Shown: positions 53,632 to 62,595, numbered from the stretch's first letter. The stretch: DNA of 64,000 nucleotides from Borrelia hispanica CRI (GCF_000500065.1 NZ_AYOU01000159.1:23936-87935); one strand, 5' to 3'. The notes: a model not told the origin generated them from the letters alone. Program-made: numbers and translations.

Positions 53632-53763
53632 TTAGTTTTATTTATGAATGAAAAAATAGGATTTATATAGACAAGATAAAGATAATTAATTTGTTTAAAA
53701 TTATGTTTTATAGAGCAATTTCCTTAATCAATAAATTTTTAATTAAATAAATTAATAATTTCA

Positions 53764-53791
53764 TGTTATTTGATGATAATGGGTGTAGAAT
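53764..53791 (+). promoter_or_regulatory. Shared promoter-like element upstream of 53871-54908
   Basis: TGTTAT, 16 bases, TAGAAT (53786-53791), followed downstream by ATATGTCATCAATATTTTT, matching ATATGTCACCAAAATATTTTT after the element at 46592-46619. So the whole leader region is related, not only the two boxes. Confidence 0.55.
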
Positions 53792-53870
53792 GTAGTGGGT
53801 TTATATGTCATCAATATTTTTTTGGTGCTTATATGGAAATTATGATGTAAATAGAAAAAGGAGGATTTTA

Positions 53871-54908
53871 ATGCATCAAATGTATAGAATAATATTTGTG
53901 CTTAGTGTATTTATATTATGTTGTAGGCAGGATAGAGGTGATATTAGTAATGGTCAGTTAATGAATAGGGATAGGAAGATTTATGGAGCAATGCCATCGA
54001 CTGTTTTAAATAATGCTCACTTGGAAGAAACAAAGACTTCAGGTACAGGTGATTTACGACATAATAAGTTAGGTGTAGATCTGTCAATTAACATAAAACC
54101 AGTGGGTGATTTATCGGCATCAAGAGGAACAGAAAATGTTGATGATGCAAATACTTTAGCCCTACCACCTAGTGTGTCAAGTAATGGTTCACCTAATATG
54201 CCAAGTAGTGGGGAGAGGACACCTGATGTTGTTGATGAAGATAAGGGATCTGATCATACACAACAAAAACAAAGGACATTTGAGGAAGCTTATGATGCAT
54301 TAAAGACAAGTATTGACAATCTTAAAGCATTGTATTACTACAGATCTGATAAATTTAGCGAATATACACTTGATAAGATTATGAGTGATGTAAATATGCA
54401 TTATGGTAGGGCTTCTAAAAATAATGTTTATGCTGCATTAAAGGGCGATATGCATACTTTAAGTAGATTAGAAATTATAATGAGGTATTCAATTGGATTT
54501 TGGGGTTTGAAATATAATTATCCTAGTTATTTTTTTAGAATTTTAGGCAATCTTGGGGGTCTTATCTTTAAAATTATAGATGAGAAGGGTGAGATATTTA
54601 GTGATGAGAATTTAAGTAGATTGAAGAATAGTCAAGATTTTGAGTGTATTGATGTTATGACAGATACTTTAAATGTTGTGCATAAAAAGTGGAGTGCGTT
54701 GTTAAAGATAATTCAAGATCGAATTATTGAAGCATCCAAGCTTGATTCTGTAGTTTTTATTGTAGAACACTTGTCGTTAATTTCTGATATATATGATACT
54801 CCTGAGAATTTTAAAGAAGTAGAAACACGTATTCTTAAGGATGAGTTGATAAATTTGCGTTCTTCTCTTAGAGATAAGGTTTATGAATTAACTAGGAGAC
54901 ACCACTGA
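53871..54908 (+). CDS. Clade 2 PFam54-type lipoprotein, long spacer, no C-terminal Cys pair
   Basis: 345 residues from ATG 53871 behind AAAAAGGAGGATTTT; the frame opens at 53805. Lipobox Phe-Ile-Leu-Cys-Cys, Cys17/18. A 115-residue polar spacer rich in Ser, Asn, Pro and Gly. Core: 'LYYYRSDKFSEYTLDKIMSD', VYAALKGD at 186-193, 'TLNVVHKKWSALLKIIQDRI'. The C-terminus has 'TRILKDELINLRSSL' with no Cys. Sister of 55247-56284. Confidence 0.7.
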   Translation: MHQMYRIIFVLSVFILCCRQDRGDISNGQLMNRDRKIYGAMPSTVLNNAHLEETKTSGTGDLRHNKLGVDLSINIKPVGDLSASRGTENVDDANTLALPPSVSSNGSPNMPSSGERTPDVVDEDKGSDHTQQKQRTFEEAYDALKTSIDNLKALYYYRSDKFSEYTLDKIMSDVNMHYGRASKNNVYAALKGDMHTLSRLEIIMRYSIGFWGLKYNYPSYFFRILGNLGGLIFKIIDEKGEIFSDENLSRLKNSQDFECIDVMTDTLNVVHKKWSALLKIIQDRIIEASKLDSVVFIVEHLSLISDIYDTPENFKEVETRILKDELINLRSSLRDKVYELTRRHH

Positions 54909-54976
54909 AAATTTAATATAATTTTATAGTTATTGTATCTGCTTGTTTGTAAATAATTTATAAATAACTTGTAAAT

Positions 54977-55000
54977 AAGTTTGCATTTAAATGCAGACTT
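54977..55000 (+). terminator. Terminator after 53871-54908
   Basis: 12-bp stem with one G-U pair (AAGTTTGCATTT and AAATGCAGACTT), followed by ATGTTTTTTATTT. Nothing else is evident in the gap to 55246 apart from a weak version of the shared leader region. Confidence 0.65.
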
Positions 55001-55246
55001 ATGTTTTTTATTTGGTAGTAGTTATTATTTTTAAAGAGTTTTGGATAGTAAAACTTGGGAATAATTTGATATGAGATAGAAAGTTTTTATTAAATAATAT
55101 TCTTGGTAAGTAAATTATTAATTAAATAAATTAATAATTGTATGTTATTTAATTCTAATTGATATAGAGTTTATTGAGATCGATATCTCATAAATATGTT
55201 TTTAATGCTTATGTGATAATTATGATATAAAAAAAGGAGGGTATTA

Positions 55247-56284
55247 ATGCAACGAATGTATAGGTTAATATTTTTACTTAATGTATTGATATTATGTTGT
55301 AAACATTGGGGAGATGAGACTCATGGTCCTAACCATGTATTGCATTCGGGTATAGTTAAGGCTAGACCTGAGTCAATCTCATCGGAAACTATAAAAAATG
55401 TTCAATCAAAATTTTCAGTGGATGATTTTGAAAATAAAAAGTTAAACTTGGATGTAGAAGTTGGCTTAACTCCAAGTGGCCATTTCATCGTAAGTCAGGT
55501 AAGAACAACAGATTCAAATAAGCCAAATTCAAAGCCCGATGTGGGTGATTCATTGGGTAGTGATGTTTTAGACAAAAATGTTGAGAATCCTTCACAAGAT
55601 AAGGATGTTAATAAAGAAGAAGAGTTGGTTCAAGTAGAAGAAGAAACAGAAATATTGAAGAAAAATTATGCTATGTTGCAGGCAAAAATTGAAGAGCTTA
55701 AGACCTTGTATTATTATAGGCCTAGAATGTTTGATGAGAATATATTAAATAATATTGAACGTAAGTTAGATGCTAGTTATAGTGAATTATATAAGGATAA
55801 TATTTATGCTGTTATTCAAGGCGATATGGAGATTTTAAGTAAACTGGATTTAATGCTCATATATTTATTTTTAGTTTGGGATGGTAGTTATACTTATTTT
55901 CGTGATTTGCTTAATGTTTTGCAACATCTTTCGATGTCTCTTATCTTTAGGATTATAAATGAGAATGGTTCTATTTTTGATAAATCTAATTTAGTTGCAC
56001 TTCAGTCTAGTAAAGATGCGTTGGGTCTTAAAGAGCTTGTTAGTAATTTAGATTCTATATGTTTAAAGTGGAATCGGTTAGTAGGGCTTATTAAAGATCA
56101 AATTGTGCAAGCATCAATATTTCATCACAAAGACGAACTTATTAAACACTTGTCTCCTATTGTTAATTTATCTGTGCGTTCTGATAATTATAAAAATGAT
56201 CCAATACGTTTGCTTAAAGATGAGATTTTAGGTTTAATCGAACAAGTTGAGACTCAAGTTTATAAATTAAAATCCGAGGAATAA
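55247..56284 (+). CDS. Clade 2 PFam54-type lipoprotein, long spacer, no C-terminal Cys pair
   Basis: 345 residues, ATG behind AAAAAAAGGAGGGTATT. Lipobox Leu-Ile-Leu-Cys-Cys, Cys17/18. Spacer of about 115 residues ends in an acidic Glu run (VNKEEELVQVEEETE). Core: 'LYYYRPRMFDENILNNIERK', IYAVIQGD at 186-193, 'NLDSICLKWNRLVGLIKDQI'. C-terminus 'RLLKDEILGLIEQV', no Cys pair. Same length and motif positions as 53871-54908, so they are a recent pair. Confidence 0.7.
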   Translation: MQRMYRLIFLLNVLILCCKHWGDETHGPNHVLHSGIVKARPESISSETIKNVQSKFSVDDFENKKLNLDVEVGLTPSGHFIVSQVRTTDSNKPNSKPDVGDSLGSDVLDKNVENPSQDKDVNKEEELVQVEEETEILKKNYAMLQAKIEELKTLYYYRPRMFDENILNNIERKLDASYSELYKDNIYAVIQGDMEILSKLDLMLIYLFLVWDGSYTYFRDLLNVLQHLSMSLIFRIINENGSIFDKSNLVALQSSKDALGLKELVSNLDSICLKWNRLVGLIKDQIVQASIFHHKDELIKHLSPIVNLSVRSDNYKNDPIRLLKDEILGLIEQVETQVYKLKSEE

Positions 56285-56332
56285 TTTGCTATTGTAATAG
56301 TTGTAATGATTATATGTGTTAATTTATTAATT

Positions 56333-56353
56333 AGTCTGCATTTAAGGCAGACT
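56333..56353 (+). terminator. Terminator after 55247-56284
   Basis: AGTCTGC and complement around a 7-base loop, followed by TTTTGTATT. Related in sequence to the terminator at 54977-55000, as expected if gene and terminator were copied together. Confidence 0.7.
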
Positions 56354-56421
56354 TTTGTATTAGATATATTAGATTATAATTTTAATTAATAAAATTTAAT
56401 TAAAATTATTAATGATTTATG

Positions 56422-56448
56422 TGTTGTTTTGTAATAGTGGGGTAGAAT
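56422..56448 (+). promoter_or_regulatory. Shared promoter-like element upstream of 56527-57456
   Basis: TGTTGT, 15 bases, TAGAAT (56443-56448), followed by GTATTACATTAGGATATAG. Closest to the element at 46592-46619 (TAGAATGCATTACG). Confidence 0.5.
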
Positions 56449-56526
56449 GTATTACATTAGGATATAGAGATATTTTCTAATTTTTAAAGGTTGATGGTGT
56501 AAAGACACAAAGGAGGATATTGATTT

Positions 56527-57456
56527 ATGCAGCGAATTTATATGGTGTCATTTGTATTTGTTTTGTTAATATTGTGTTGTAAGCAAGGTGGAGGGAAAAT
56601 TGATAATACTGGAAATAAAAGAGATGTTTCTAAAGATAGATCTCTAAGGACAATTAATTCTGAATTAGATAATCAAGGAGGTGGGGCTAAATTAGGAAAA
56701 GATTTGCCAGGTGGTGGTGTTCAAAATAATGTAGTTGATCAAGGTGTTGTGGTTGTGGATGATAAGGGCGATGGGCATGATGAAAAAATAAAAACACTGG
56801 AAGAGGAATCTTATGATGGTTTTAAGACAAGCTTTGAGAGGGTTAAAGCTTTGTATGATTATAGACCTGAGGGATTTAATGATTATATGTTAAGTGATAT
56901 TGAGAGTGAATTTAATTTTGAGTATAGTTTACCTTTTAAAAATAATGTTTATGCGATTTTAAAAGGTGATATTAAAACTTTGCATAATTTACAAAAGATC
57001 GTGGTTAATAGTCATCCAGATAAGGTTTTGGAAGAGTATTTATCTGAAAATGAGTCTCATGCTTTAATTTCTAAATTAAAAGATATTTCAGAGCATATTA
57101 TTAGTAAACTTATAAATGAGCATTGGGGTGACTTTAGTAATTATAATTTATCTAAACTGGCAATTAGTAAAGATATTGCAGGTTTGAATTTTCTTAAAAA
57201 TGGGTTAGATGAGTTTTGTGCAAAATGGGAAGAAATGACAAAGTTAGTACAAGATGTCATTAATGATGTGGCAAAATCAAAAGATAAAAATGATATTTTA
57301 CAAAGGGTACAAACAATTATTAGTCTCATGCCTTTAAATTCTAATCAACAATGTAATACTAGAATTTGTGCTGTTAAAAATGATTTAAATGTGTTGCGAG
57401 TTAAGCTTGGTCGTAAGGTTGACCAATTGATACGTGAGATATATTTATGGTTATAA
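56527..57456 (+). CDS. Clade 2 PFam54-type lipoprotein, Gly-rich spacer
   Basis: 309 residues, ATG behind AAAGGAGGATATTGATTT. Lipobox Leu-Ile-Leu-Cys-Cys, Cys17/18. Spacer (20-95) has repeated Gly-Gly-Gly groups (GGGK, GGGA, GGGV). Core: 'LYDYRPEGFNDYMLSDIESE', VYAILKGD at 141-148, 'GLDEFCAKWEEMTKLVQDVI' and the Cys pair 'NQQCNTRICAVKNDL'. Antisense frame 57141-57329 is a shadow. Confidence 0.7.
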   Translation: MQRIYMVSFVFVLLILCCKQGGGKIDNTGNKRDVSKDRSLRTINSELDNQGGGAKLGKDLPGGGVQNNVVDQGVVVVDDKGDGHDEKIKTLEEESYDGFKTSFERVKALYDYRPEGFNDYMLSDIESEFNFEYSLPFKNNVYAILKGDIKTLHNLQKIVVNSHPDKVLEEYLSENESHALISKLKDISEHIISKLINEHWGDFSNYNLSKLAISKDIAGLNFLKNGLDEFCAKWEEMTKLVQDVINDVAKSKDKNDILQRVQTIISLMPLNSNQQCNTRICAVKNDLNVLRVKLGRKVDQLIREIYLWL

Positions 57457-57530
57457 TCTTTATGTATTATTTGTAAATCCTTTTGGATTTAAATTTGTTA
57501 AATAATATATAAAATAAATTAATAAAAATT

Positions 57531-57563
57531 AATAGCAAGCTTATAGTGTGTAAGCTTGCTATT
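57531..57563 (+). terminator. Terminator after 56527-57456
   Basis: Perfect 13-bp stem (AATAGCAAGCTTA, arms 57531-57543 and 57551-57563), 7-base loop. The rest of the gap to 57772 holds AT-rich DNA with TATTGCAATATAG repeats of short palindromic type near 57656-57672. Confidence 0.7.
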
Positions 57564-57772
57564 AATAGTGCTCTTTTATTTTTGACTTTAGATAGATATT
57601 GAAAATTATTACCAATACTATATTCCATATAAATTTGTAAAAAAAACTATATTGTATTATTGCAATATAGTTTTAGTATTATACTATAATGAATATGAAA
57701 ATATATTATTTTAAGTAGTATGATGGTGCTTAGCAAATATTGTAATTCAAAAATATAAAGGGGGAAATGTTA

Positions 57773-58561
57773 GTGAAATGGAAGTATTTTATATGTGTGA
57801 TGATATTAGTGCTTAGTATTGTAATTTTAAAATGTCCATTGGGAAAGATAACAAATAATAATGATTTTTTGTTAAATGGTGATTTAGATTCGTTTGATAA
57901 TTTGAATGAAAAAAATAGCTTGAATACTTTGGATCCTTATTCTGCATTACAGGTAAGTTTTGTGAAACTTAGAGATTCTTATATTTATACACCTGTAGGA
58001 TTTGATGAGACACAGTTTGATAGCATATTTCAATGGAATTCCACTATTAAAAGGGTTAAATATGGTATTTATTCTGTCTTAAAGCGAGATATTGGGACTT
58101 TAAATAACTTAAATACAGTAGTAACAAATTTGTCAGGTTCTTTTGATAAGAATTTAAAGTCGGTTGTTTCGGATTTGTTTGTAGGGTTATGGGATATTGC
58201 AAGTAGTATCGATAGTGTTTTGGCTAGAAGAGGTTATATTTTAAGTGATGCTAATTTAATTATGATTAAGAGTAGTTCAAATACAGAAATTATTAATGAT
58301 ATTAGGGTTTCCTTAGAGCATATGCTTGAACTTAGAGAAGAGCTTGTAAGATTACTTCAAAATATAATAAATTCAGCAGCAATATTTGGTATTGATGCTC
58401 TAAATAGTATTGAAGATACTTTAAGACCAATTACCACTTTAGCATTAGGTTCTACTGGTTTTGCATGTAGTACTAATCGAATTTGTGTGATTAATAATGA
58501 GCTTAAAAGTTTAAGTAGTCAAATTGAGGATAATGTTAGTAAATTAAAAAAAGAGAAGTGA
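57773..58561 (+). CDS. Clade 2 PFam54-type protein with atypical lipobox, last of array
   Basis: 262 residues if the GTG at 57773 is used, 8 bases after AAAGGGGG; an ATG at 57767 is too close to that site. The leader ends Ile-Leu-Lys-Cys, with Lys at the position normally Gly, Ala or Ser, so lipidation is doubtful. Core: 'IYTPVGFDETQFDSIFQW', IYSVLKRD near 99-106, a long 'NDIRVSLEHMLELREELVRLLQNII', and the Cys pair 'FACSTNRICVINNEL'. It mixes clade 1 traits (MLELREEL) with the clade 2 Cys pair. Confidence 0.6.
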   Translation: MKWKYFICVMILVLSIVILKCPLGKITNNNDFLLNGDLDSFDNLNEKNSLNTLDPYSALQVSFVKLRDSYIYTPVGFDETQFDSIFQWNSTIKRVKYGIYSVLKRDIGTLNNLNTVVTNLSGSFDKNLKSVVSDLFVGLWDIASSIDSVLARRGYILSDANLIMIKSSSNTEIINDIRVSLEHMLELREELVRLLQNIINSAAIFGIDALNSIEDTLRPITTLALGSTGFACSTNRICVINNELKSLSSQIEDNVSKLKKEK

Positions 58562-58650
58562 TTTTTATAATCATACTTATTAATATAAAAGCTACTTATG
58601 TGATACGTTATATATTAAATATTTTAATTATATATTGCAATTGTATTTGG

Positions 58651-58671
58651 GCCTACAGTAAATTTGTGGGC
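58651..58671 (+). terminator. Weak hairpin after 57773-58561
   Basis: GCCTACA and TGTGGGC with one G-U pair and a 7-base loop, then TTTTAAATT. Same type as the GGGC-containing terminators of clade 2. Confidence 0.5.
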
Positions 58672-58763
58672 TTTTAAATTAAAAATTTATGTATTATATA
58701 TGCGAGGCATTTATTCTTTAAGCTATTGTAATAAATCAGTATATAAAATACAATAAAATTGGA

Positions 58764-59411
58764 ATGGGAAGTCTTAAAATATCTTTATTGATTGTTTTAT
58801 ATATTACATCTTTAATTCATCTATTTGCACAAGATAAAGTAAAAATAAAATTACCAATAGTTACAGAATGGGAAAATAAATTAAATGGATTAAAAAGTGA
58901 TCCAGAATTTATAAAAGAAATCGAATATGTTAAATCTCTACCTGAAGGAATATATACTCCCGCACGTGATATATATGCTGAGGCAGATTTTAGGGTTTAT
59001 TGTGAAGTTATTTTTAATACTACTAAATGTTATCCACCAGATGGTTATTTTGGAAAAGAATATGAATCTTTATTTGCAAAAACATATAACTTTCTTAAAG
59101 TTCTTAAAAGGAAAGATCCATCCAAAGTAATACATCTTATACGCACAATGGAAGATGTGGCTGGGAGTTTTGGAGATATACAAGAATATGATAATTGGTA
59201 CTTATACAATACTAAAGGTGTACAAGTTCTTGATAAACGCATGGAGGATATAGGCGAGGTATTAAAGATATATAGAAAAACCAAAAAACAATATTTTTCC
59301 TCAATGGACATGCTTGATATTAATGATATCGATAATAGTATTGCTAAACTTATTATTCAACTTGAAGAAATACGCAAATCAATTGAATATGTAACTAAAA
59401 AAATGAGTTAA
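58764..59411 (+). CDS. Secreted protein, not lipidated, function unknown
   Basis: 215 residues, ATG 58764 with a weak site (TTGGA). Signal peptide of about 22 residues (LLIVLYITSLIHLFA) without lipobox Cys; the mature protein starts about at QDKVKIKLP. Mostly helical, with Cys about 79 and 88 (YCEV, KCYPPD) and no PFam54 motif. C-terminal third is two charged helices. Family not recognised. It faces the minus-strand gene block across a terminator. Confidence 0.55.
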   Translation: MGSLKISLLIVLYITSLIHLFAQDKVKIKLPIVTEWENKLNGLKSDPEFIKEIEYVKSLPEGIYTPARDIYAEADFRVYCEVIFNTTKCYPPDGYFGKEYESLFAKTYNFLKVLKRKDPSKVIHLIRTMEDVAGSFGDIQEYDNWYLYNTKGVQVLDKRMEDIGEVLKIYRKTKKQYFSSMDMLDINDIDNSIAKLIIQLEEIRKSIEYVTKKMS

Positions 59412-59546
59412 AAATAATAATATTTCTGCATTTATCATTTAACACGAAGAACTGCTTGAGTCAATTGAACATATAGCTGATTAATAATATCGATTAATTT
59501 TGTCAAAAGCATAAGTGATAAATTTTTATAATAAAAAAAATAAAAA

Positions 59547-59585
59547 AGTCAGATACATCAGCATTCAGCTTTAATGTATCGACTT
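59547..59585. terminator. Bidirectional terminator between convergent genes
   Basis: Near-perfect stem AAGTCAGATACAT and ATGTATCGACTT (one bulged base), arms about 59547-59559 and 59574-59585, with A-rich DNA on the left that serves as a U tract for the minus strand. Confidence 0.75.
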
Positions 59586-59603
59586 AATTATTTAAAACAT
59601 CAA

Positions 59604-60620
59604 TTATGAAGAAGTAATAATGCTGTTAAAAGAGTTTTTATATAAAAAAATACGCTCTTGTAGTCCCAGAAATTGTGACCAGTCTGGGCGCTCGTTCATA
59701 TTAGCAGGATTCATATATACGTTTACTATATCAGACTCATATTGTTCCTTAACTTCATTAAATGTGGTTTCCATCTCTTGTTTCTTATTTGGATCTTGTT
59801 CATTATTGATTACTAACATAACCGAATTTATTATTTTAAGAAGTTCTGAAATCTTTTTACTAAAAGATGTTAAAAACTCTTCATTCAGATAAGAGGATTC
59901 ACTTATTTTGAATATAAGCCGAATAAAATGTCTATCTTTATTTATTTGAGCAGTTTCCTCAGCAGGCTGAGCATTATCAATAATTTCTTTTAGATATCGT
60001 ATAAGTTCTTTATTCTCTCTTGTAGATGCAAAATCTACCGCTCTTATACGTTGGTATTTAAATATCTCAAACTTATTTTTTTGAATTAGATTGTAAATCT
60101 TTATAATTTCAGCTCTATTAATTACAGGTCTACTATAAGAATCCCTTATTATTGACATATAATCATCTTCTAGCTGTTTAAAGTCTAGATACAATTCTTG
60201 TTTTTTCTTGTCATTTTTTACAGCCCCAATAAATTTAATCACTTCTTCTATTTCATTAATAATACATAAAATATTGTCAGCAAGATCTTTTAGCTCTAAT
60301 CCTTTAATACAGTCTATAAATTGATAAAATTCATCATTAGTATATTTATCTTCTTTATCAAAATCAATGACTATTCTGCGTAAATGTTGAATTGCTTTTA
60401 TTTGTTGTTTTGACAATCCAAATTTGTTAACTAACAAATTTGTAAGTTCTTCGTTATTATTTGAATTTTGATCAAATCCATTACTTTCTTTAAAGCGAAT
60501 TTTAAATTTTATATCTTCTCCATCTTCTTCGGTACTTATATCCACTAATCCTTTTAAATGACAGCTTCCAAACAGTCCCATTAATAATAATACTAATATC
60601 TTTATCAACATGTTTTTCAA
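59604..60620 (-). CDS. BTA121-like lipoprotein with internal duplication
   Basis: 338 residues from a TTG at 60620 with AGGAGG 8 bases upstream; an ATG three codons later is possible. Lipobox Leu-Phe-Gly-Ser-Cys, Cys20. Residues 64-105 'LSKQQIKAIQHLRRIV...YTNDEFYQFI' match the lipoprotein at 11923-12528 and the BTA121-type domain as I recall it. A helical unit follows (ILCIINEIEEVIKF ... KKKQELYLDFKQLEDDY) and recurs near residue 255 (LLKIINSVMLVINN ... KKQEMETTFNEVKEQY). So the protein holds two related helical units. Confidence 0.6.
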   Translation of the reverse strand: MKNMLIKILVLLLMGLFGSCHLKGLVDISTEEDGEDIKFKIRFKESNGFDQNSNNNEELTNLLVNKFGLSKQQIKAIQHLRRIVIDFDKEDKYTNDEFYQFIDCIKGLELKDLADNILCIINEIEEVIKFIGAVKNDKKKQELYLDFKQLEDDYMSIIRDSYSRPVINRAEIIKIYNLIQKNKFEIFKYQRIRAVDFASTRENKELIRYLKEIIDNAQPAEETAQINKDRHFIRLIFKISESSYLNEEFLTSFSKKISELLKIINSVMLVINNEQDPNKKQEMETTFNEVKEQYESDIVNVYMNPANMNERPDWSQFLGLQERIFLYKNSFNSIITSS

Positions 60621-61065
60621 AATTAATTCCTCCTTTTTCTATAAAGACCTAATTTCATTACCCAATACTTAAAATTAGACAAACATTGCTTATACTTTAT
60701 GCCATCTATATGTCATAAATTATCTCACCATCTAAATTAATTAAAATGAAATAAAAGATTACCTCCTTAATTACAAATTAAAACTATCAATAATTTACAA
60801 TAGAAAATTATATATCACAATTAATTAATATCATAAATTAAGTATTATTTTTTAATTTATGATATTAATATCGAATAATCGAGTACCGATTGCTTTTTTA
60901 ATAGAATTTAATTAATTTGATTTTTGATAATAGATGTTTTGGTTTTTATAGATACTATTTAATATAAAAGTATAAAAGTACAAAAGAATTTGTACTTTTA
61001 TACTTTTTCATAATTTACCAGTTACATGCTATTTTTGTAAAAAATATTTATAGCATTTCTGTAGT
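60621..61065. other. Spacer upstream of BTA121-like gene
   Basis: 445 bases between two minus-strand genes. The left part carries the ribosome site (AGGAGG complement at about 60629-60634) and should hold the promoter of 59604-60620; the right part holds the strong hairpin at 60966-61007. No ORF remnant seen. Confidence 0.5.
60966..61007 (-). terminator. Strong terminator after 61066-62595
   Basis: Perfect 19-bp inverted repeat (AAAAGTATAAAAGTACAAA, arms 60966-60984 and 60989-61007) with a 4-base loop; the longest perfect stem in the window. Confidence 0.8.
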
Positions 61066-62595
61066 CTAATTTTCTTGAGGGATTACTCTTTGCATTATTG
61101 ACCTAGCATATGCCATACATTCACCAAAATAATTATTTGTAGTCTTAATTTCTTGTTGAAGGTCATCATCATCATTGATACTCTTAAAGACTTTATAATA
61201 TTCTTCTGTTTCTGGTAATACATTAACCTGTTGAAATCTCACAGAATTTACACGTATATGTATTTCATTTGCTGTTTCAAGTAATTTTTGTATATATTGC
61301 TCAAACTTATCCTTTATATTTGAAAGTTCTTCTGTTGTTGCATTTATTTTTACTTTGTGAATATTGCGATTTATATCATATAACACATTTTGATAACCAT
61401 TAAGGTTTGGTATCATTGAATTTATGTTATATAGGAAATTAGTAGTAACATTTGCATATTCTTTCATTTTTTTATAATTTTCATCCTCCTTAGTACCATA
61501 GCCTTTTTCCTTTAATTTTTTATAAGCATTATATATTCTAGTTACACCCAATAATATTGGATATATCCTATCTTTATTATATTTAAAAGCAGCAGCAATA
61601 GCTTTGTTGTTGAAATATTTAGTAAAGAAACGGCGATCTCCTTCTTTTAAAATGGAGAATGAAACTAAAGGTATTCCCAGCCCATGACCATAGGAGGCAG
61701 GAAACTTTTCATGCATATTAGAGTTCGTGATACTGTTGTTTGGGTTATCATCACCATTAATTTGTGAAGTTAATTGAAAAAGTTCATTCAAAATTGTCTC
61801 TTTTTCCTTTATTTCGTCTTGTGATATTCCTGATTGTGCATATGATAGTTTTGCTTGTTCACTTTTTAATGTTTTTTCTGTATCTTCTAATTCTTGCTCT
61901 ATTGTATATCTTGCATATTCCAGATCTTCGTATTTTAATGATGCTAGTTCTTCTTCTTGTTGTGCTCGTATTTTCTCTTCTTCGTTTTCTGTCTTTTCTG
62001 CTTCTTCTAATTTATCATATGCCTTATCAAATGCCTCTTCTGCTAATGCTTCTTCTTCTTTAGTTTTTAATAATTTTGATTTTAGTTCTTCTATTTTTTC
62101 TTCTATTGCTATTATTCCCCTTTCTACTATTTGTTCCTCTAATTCTAATTGTTTTTTTATTTTTTGTTCTGCTTCTTGTGCTTTTGCTACCCTTATTTCT
62201 TCTTGTGTTTTTTTTGCTAATTCTAGTTCTGATTCTAGTTCTGATTTTAATCGTTGTGTTTCTTGTTCTTTTTCTTTTTGTAATTTTGTTTCTCTTGTTT
62301 CTTCTTGTGTTTTTCTTGCTGATTCTAGTTCTGATTCTAGTTGTTGTGCTTTTTGTTCTTTTCTTTCTAATTCTAATGGTTTTTCTTTTATTTTTTCTGT
62401 TGTATTCCTTGTTCCTTTTCTTAGCTTGTGTAATTTATCCTGTTTGCTTTTTAAATCTCTATAAGTGTTGTTTGTTGATTGTTGTGTACGTTGTGTACCA
62501 AATGCCTTCTTCCATGCTAAATTTTCTTGGGTAGCTTGGGAGCAACTTATTATAAGAATAACTAACAAACAGAATTTAATATAAAAGCTCTTCAT
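61066..62595 (-). CDS. Long coiled-coil lipoprotein, function unknown
   Basis: 509 residues, ATG at 62595 behind AAAAGGAGATATTTTAG. Lipobox Ile-Ile-Ser-Cys, Cys18. Residues about 50-275 are a nearly unbroken coiled coil of Glu, Lys, Gln, Leu and Ala, with repeated pieces like Leu-Glu-Ser-Glu-Leu-Glu and Lys-Thr-Gln-Glu-Glu. The C-terminal 230 residues form a globular domain that opens with 'HGLGIPLVSFSILKEGDRRF'. It would stand off the cell surface as a rod with a tip domain. Could be an adhesin; no family recognised. Antisense frames at 61764 and 62076 are shadows of the low-complexity code. Confidence 0.6.
   Translation of the reverse strand: MKSFYIKFCLLVILIISCSQATQENLAWKKAFGTQRTQQSTNNTYRDLKSKQDKLHKLRKGTRNTTEKIKEKPLELERKEQKAQQLESELESARKTQEETRETKLQKEKEQETQRLKSELESELELAKKTQEEIRVAKAQEAEQKIKKQLELEEQIVERGIIAIEEKIEELKSKLLKTKEEEALAEEAFDKAYDKLEEAEKTENEEEKIRAQQEEELASLKYEDLEYARYTIEQELEDTEKTLKSEQAKLSYAQSGISQDEIKEKETILNELFQLTSQINGDDNPNNSITNSNMHEKFPASYGHGLGIPLVSFSILKEGDRRFFTKYFNNKAIAAAFKYNKDRIYPILLGVTRIYNAYKKLKEKGYGTKEDENYKKMKEYANVTTNFLYNINSMIPNLNGYQNVLYDINRNIHKVKINATTEELSNIKDKFEQYIQKLLETANEIHIRVNSVRFQQVNVLPETEEYYKVFKSINDDDDLQQEIKTTNNYFGECMAYARSIMQRVIPQEN

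Noticed and set aside
61764..62063. 99-codon plus-strand frame
   Set aside because: Same reason: antisense to the coiled-coil gene, no ribosome site.
62076..62534. 152-codon plus-strand frame of Leu, Val and Phe
   Set aside because: Antisense to the Glu/Lys-rich coiled coil of 61066-62595; its hydrophobic repeats are the mirror of that code.
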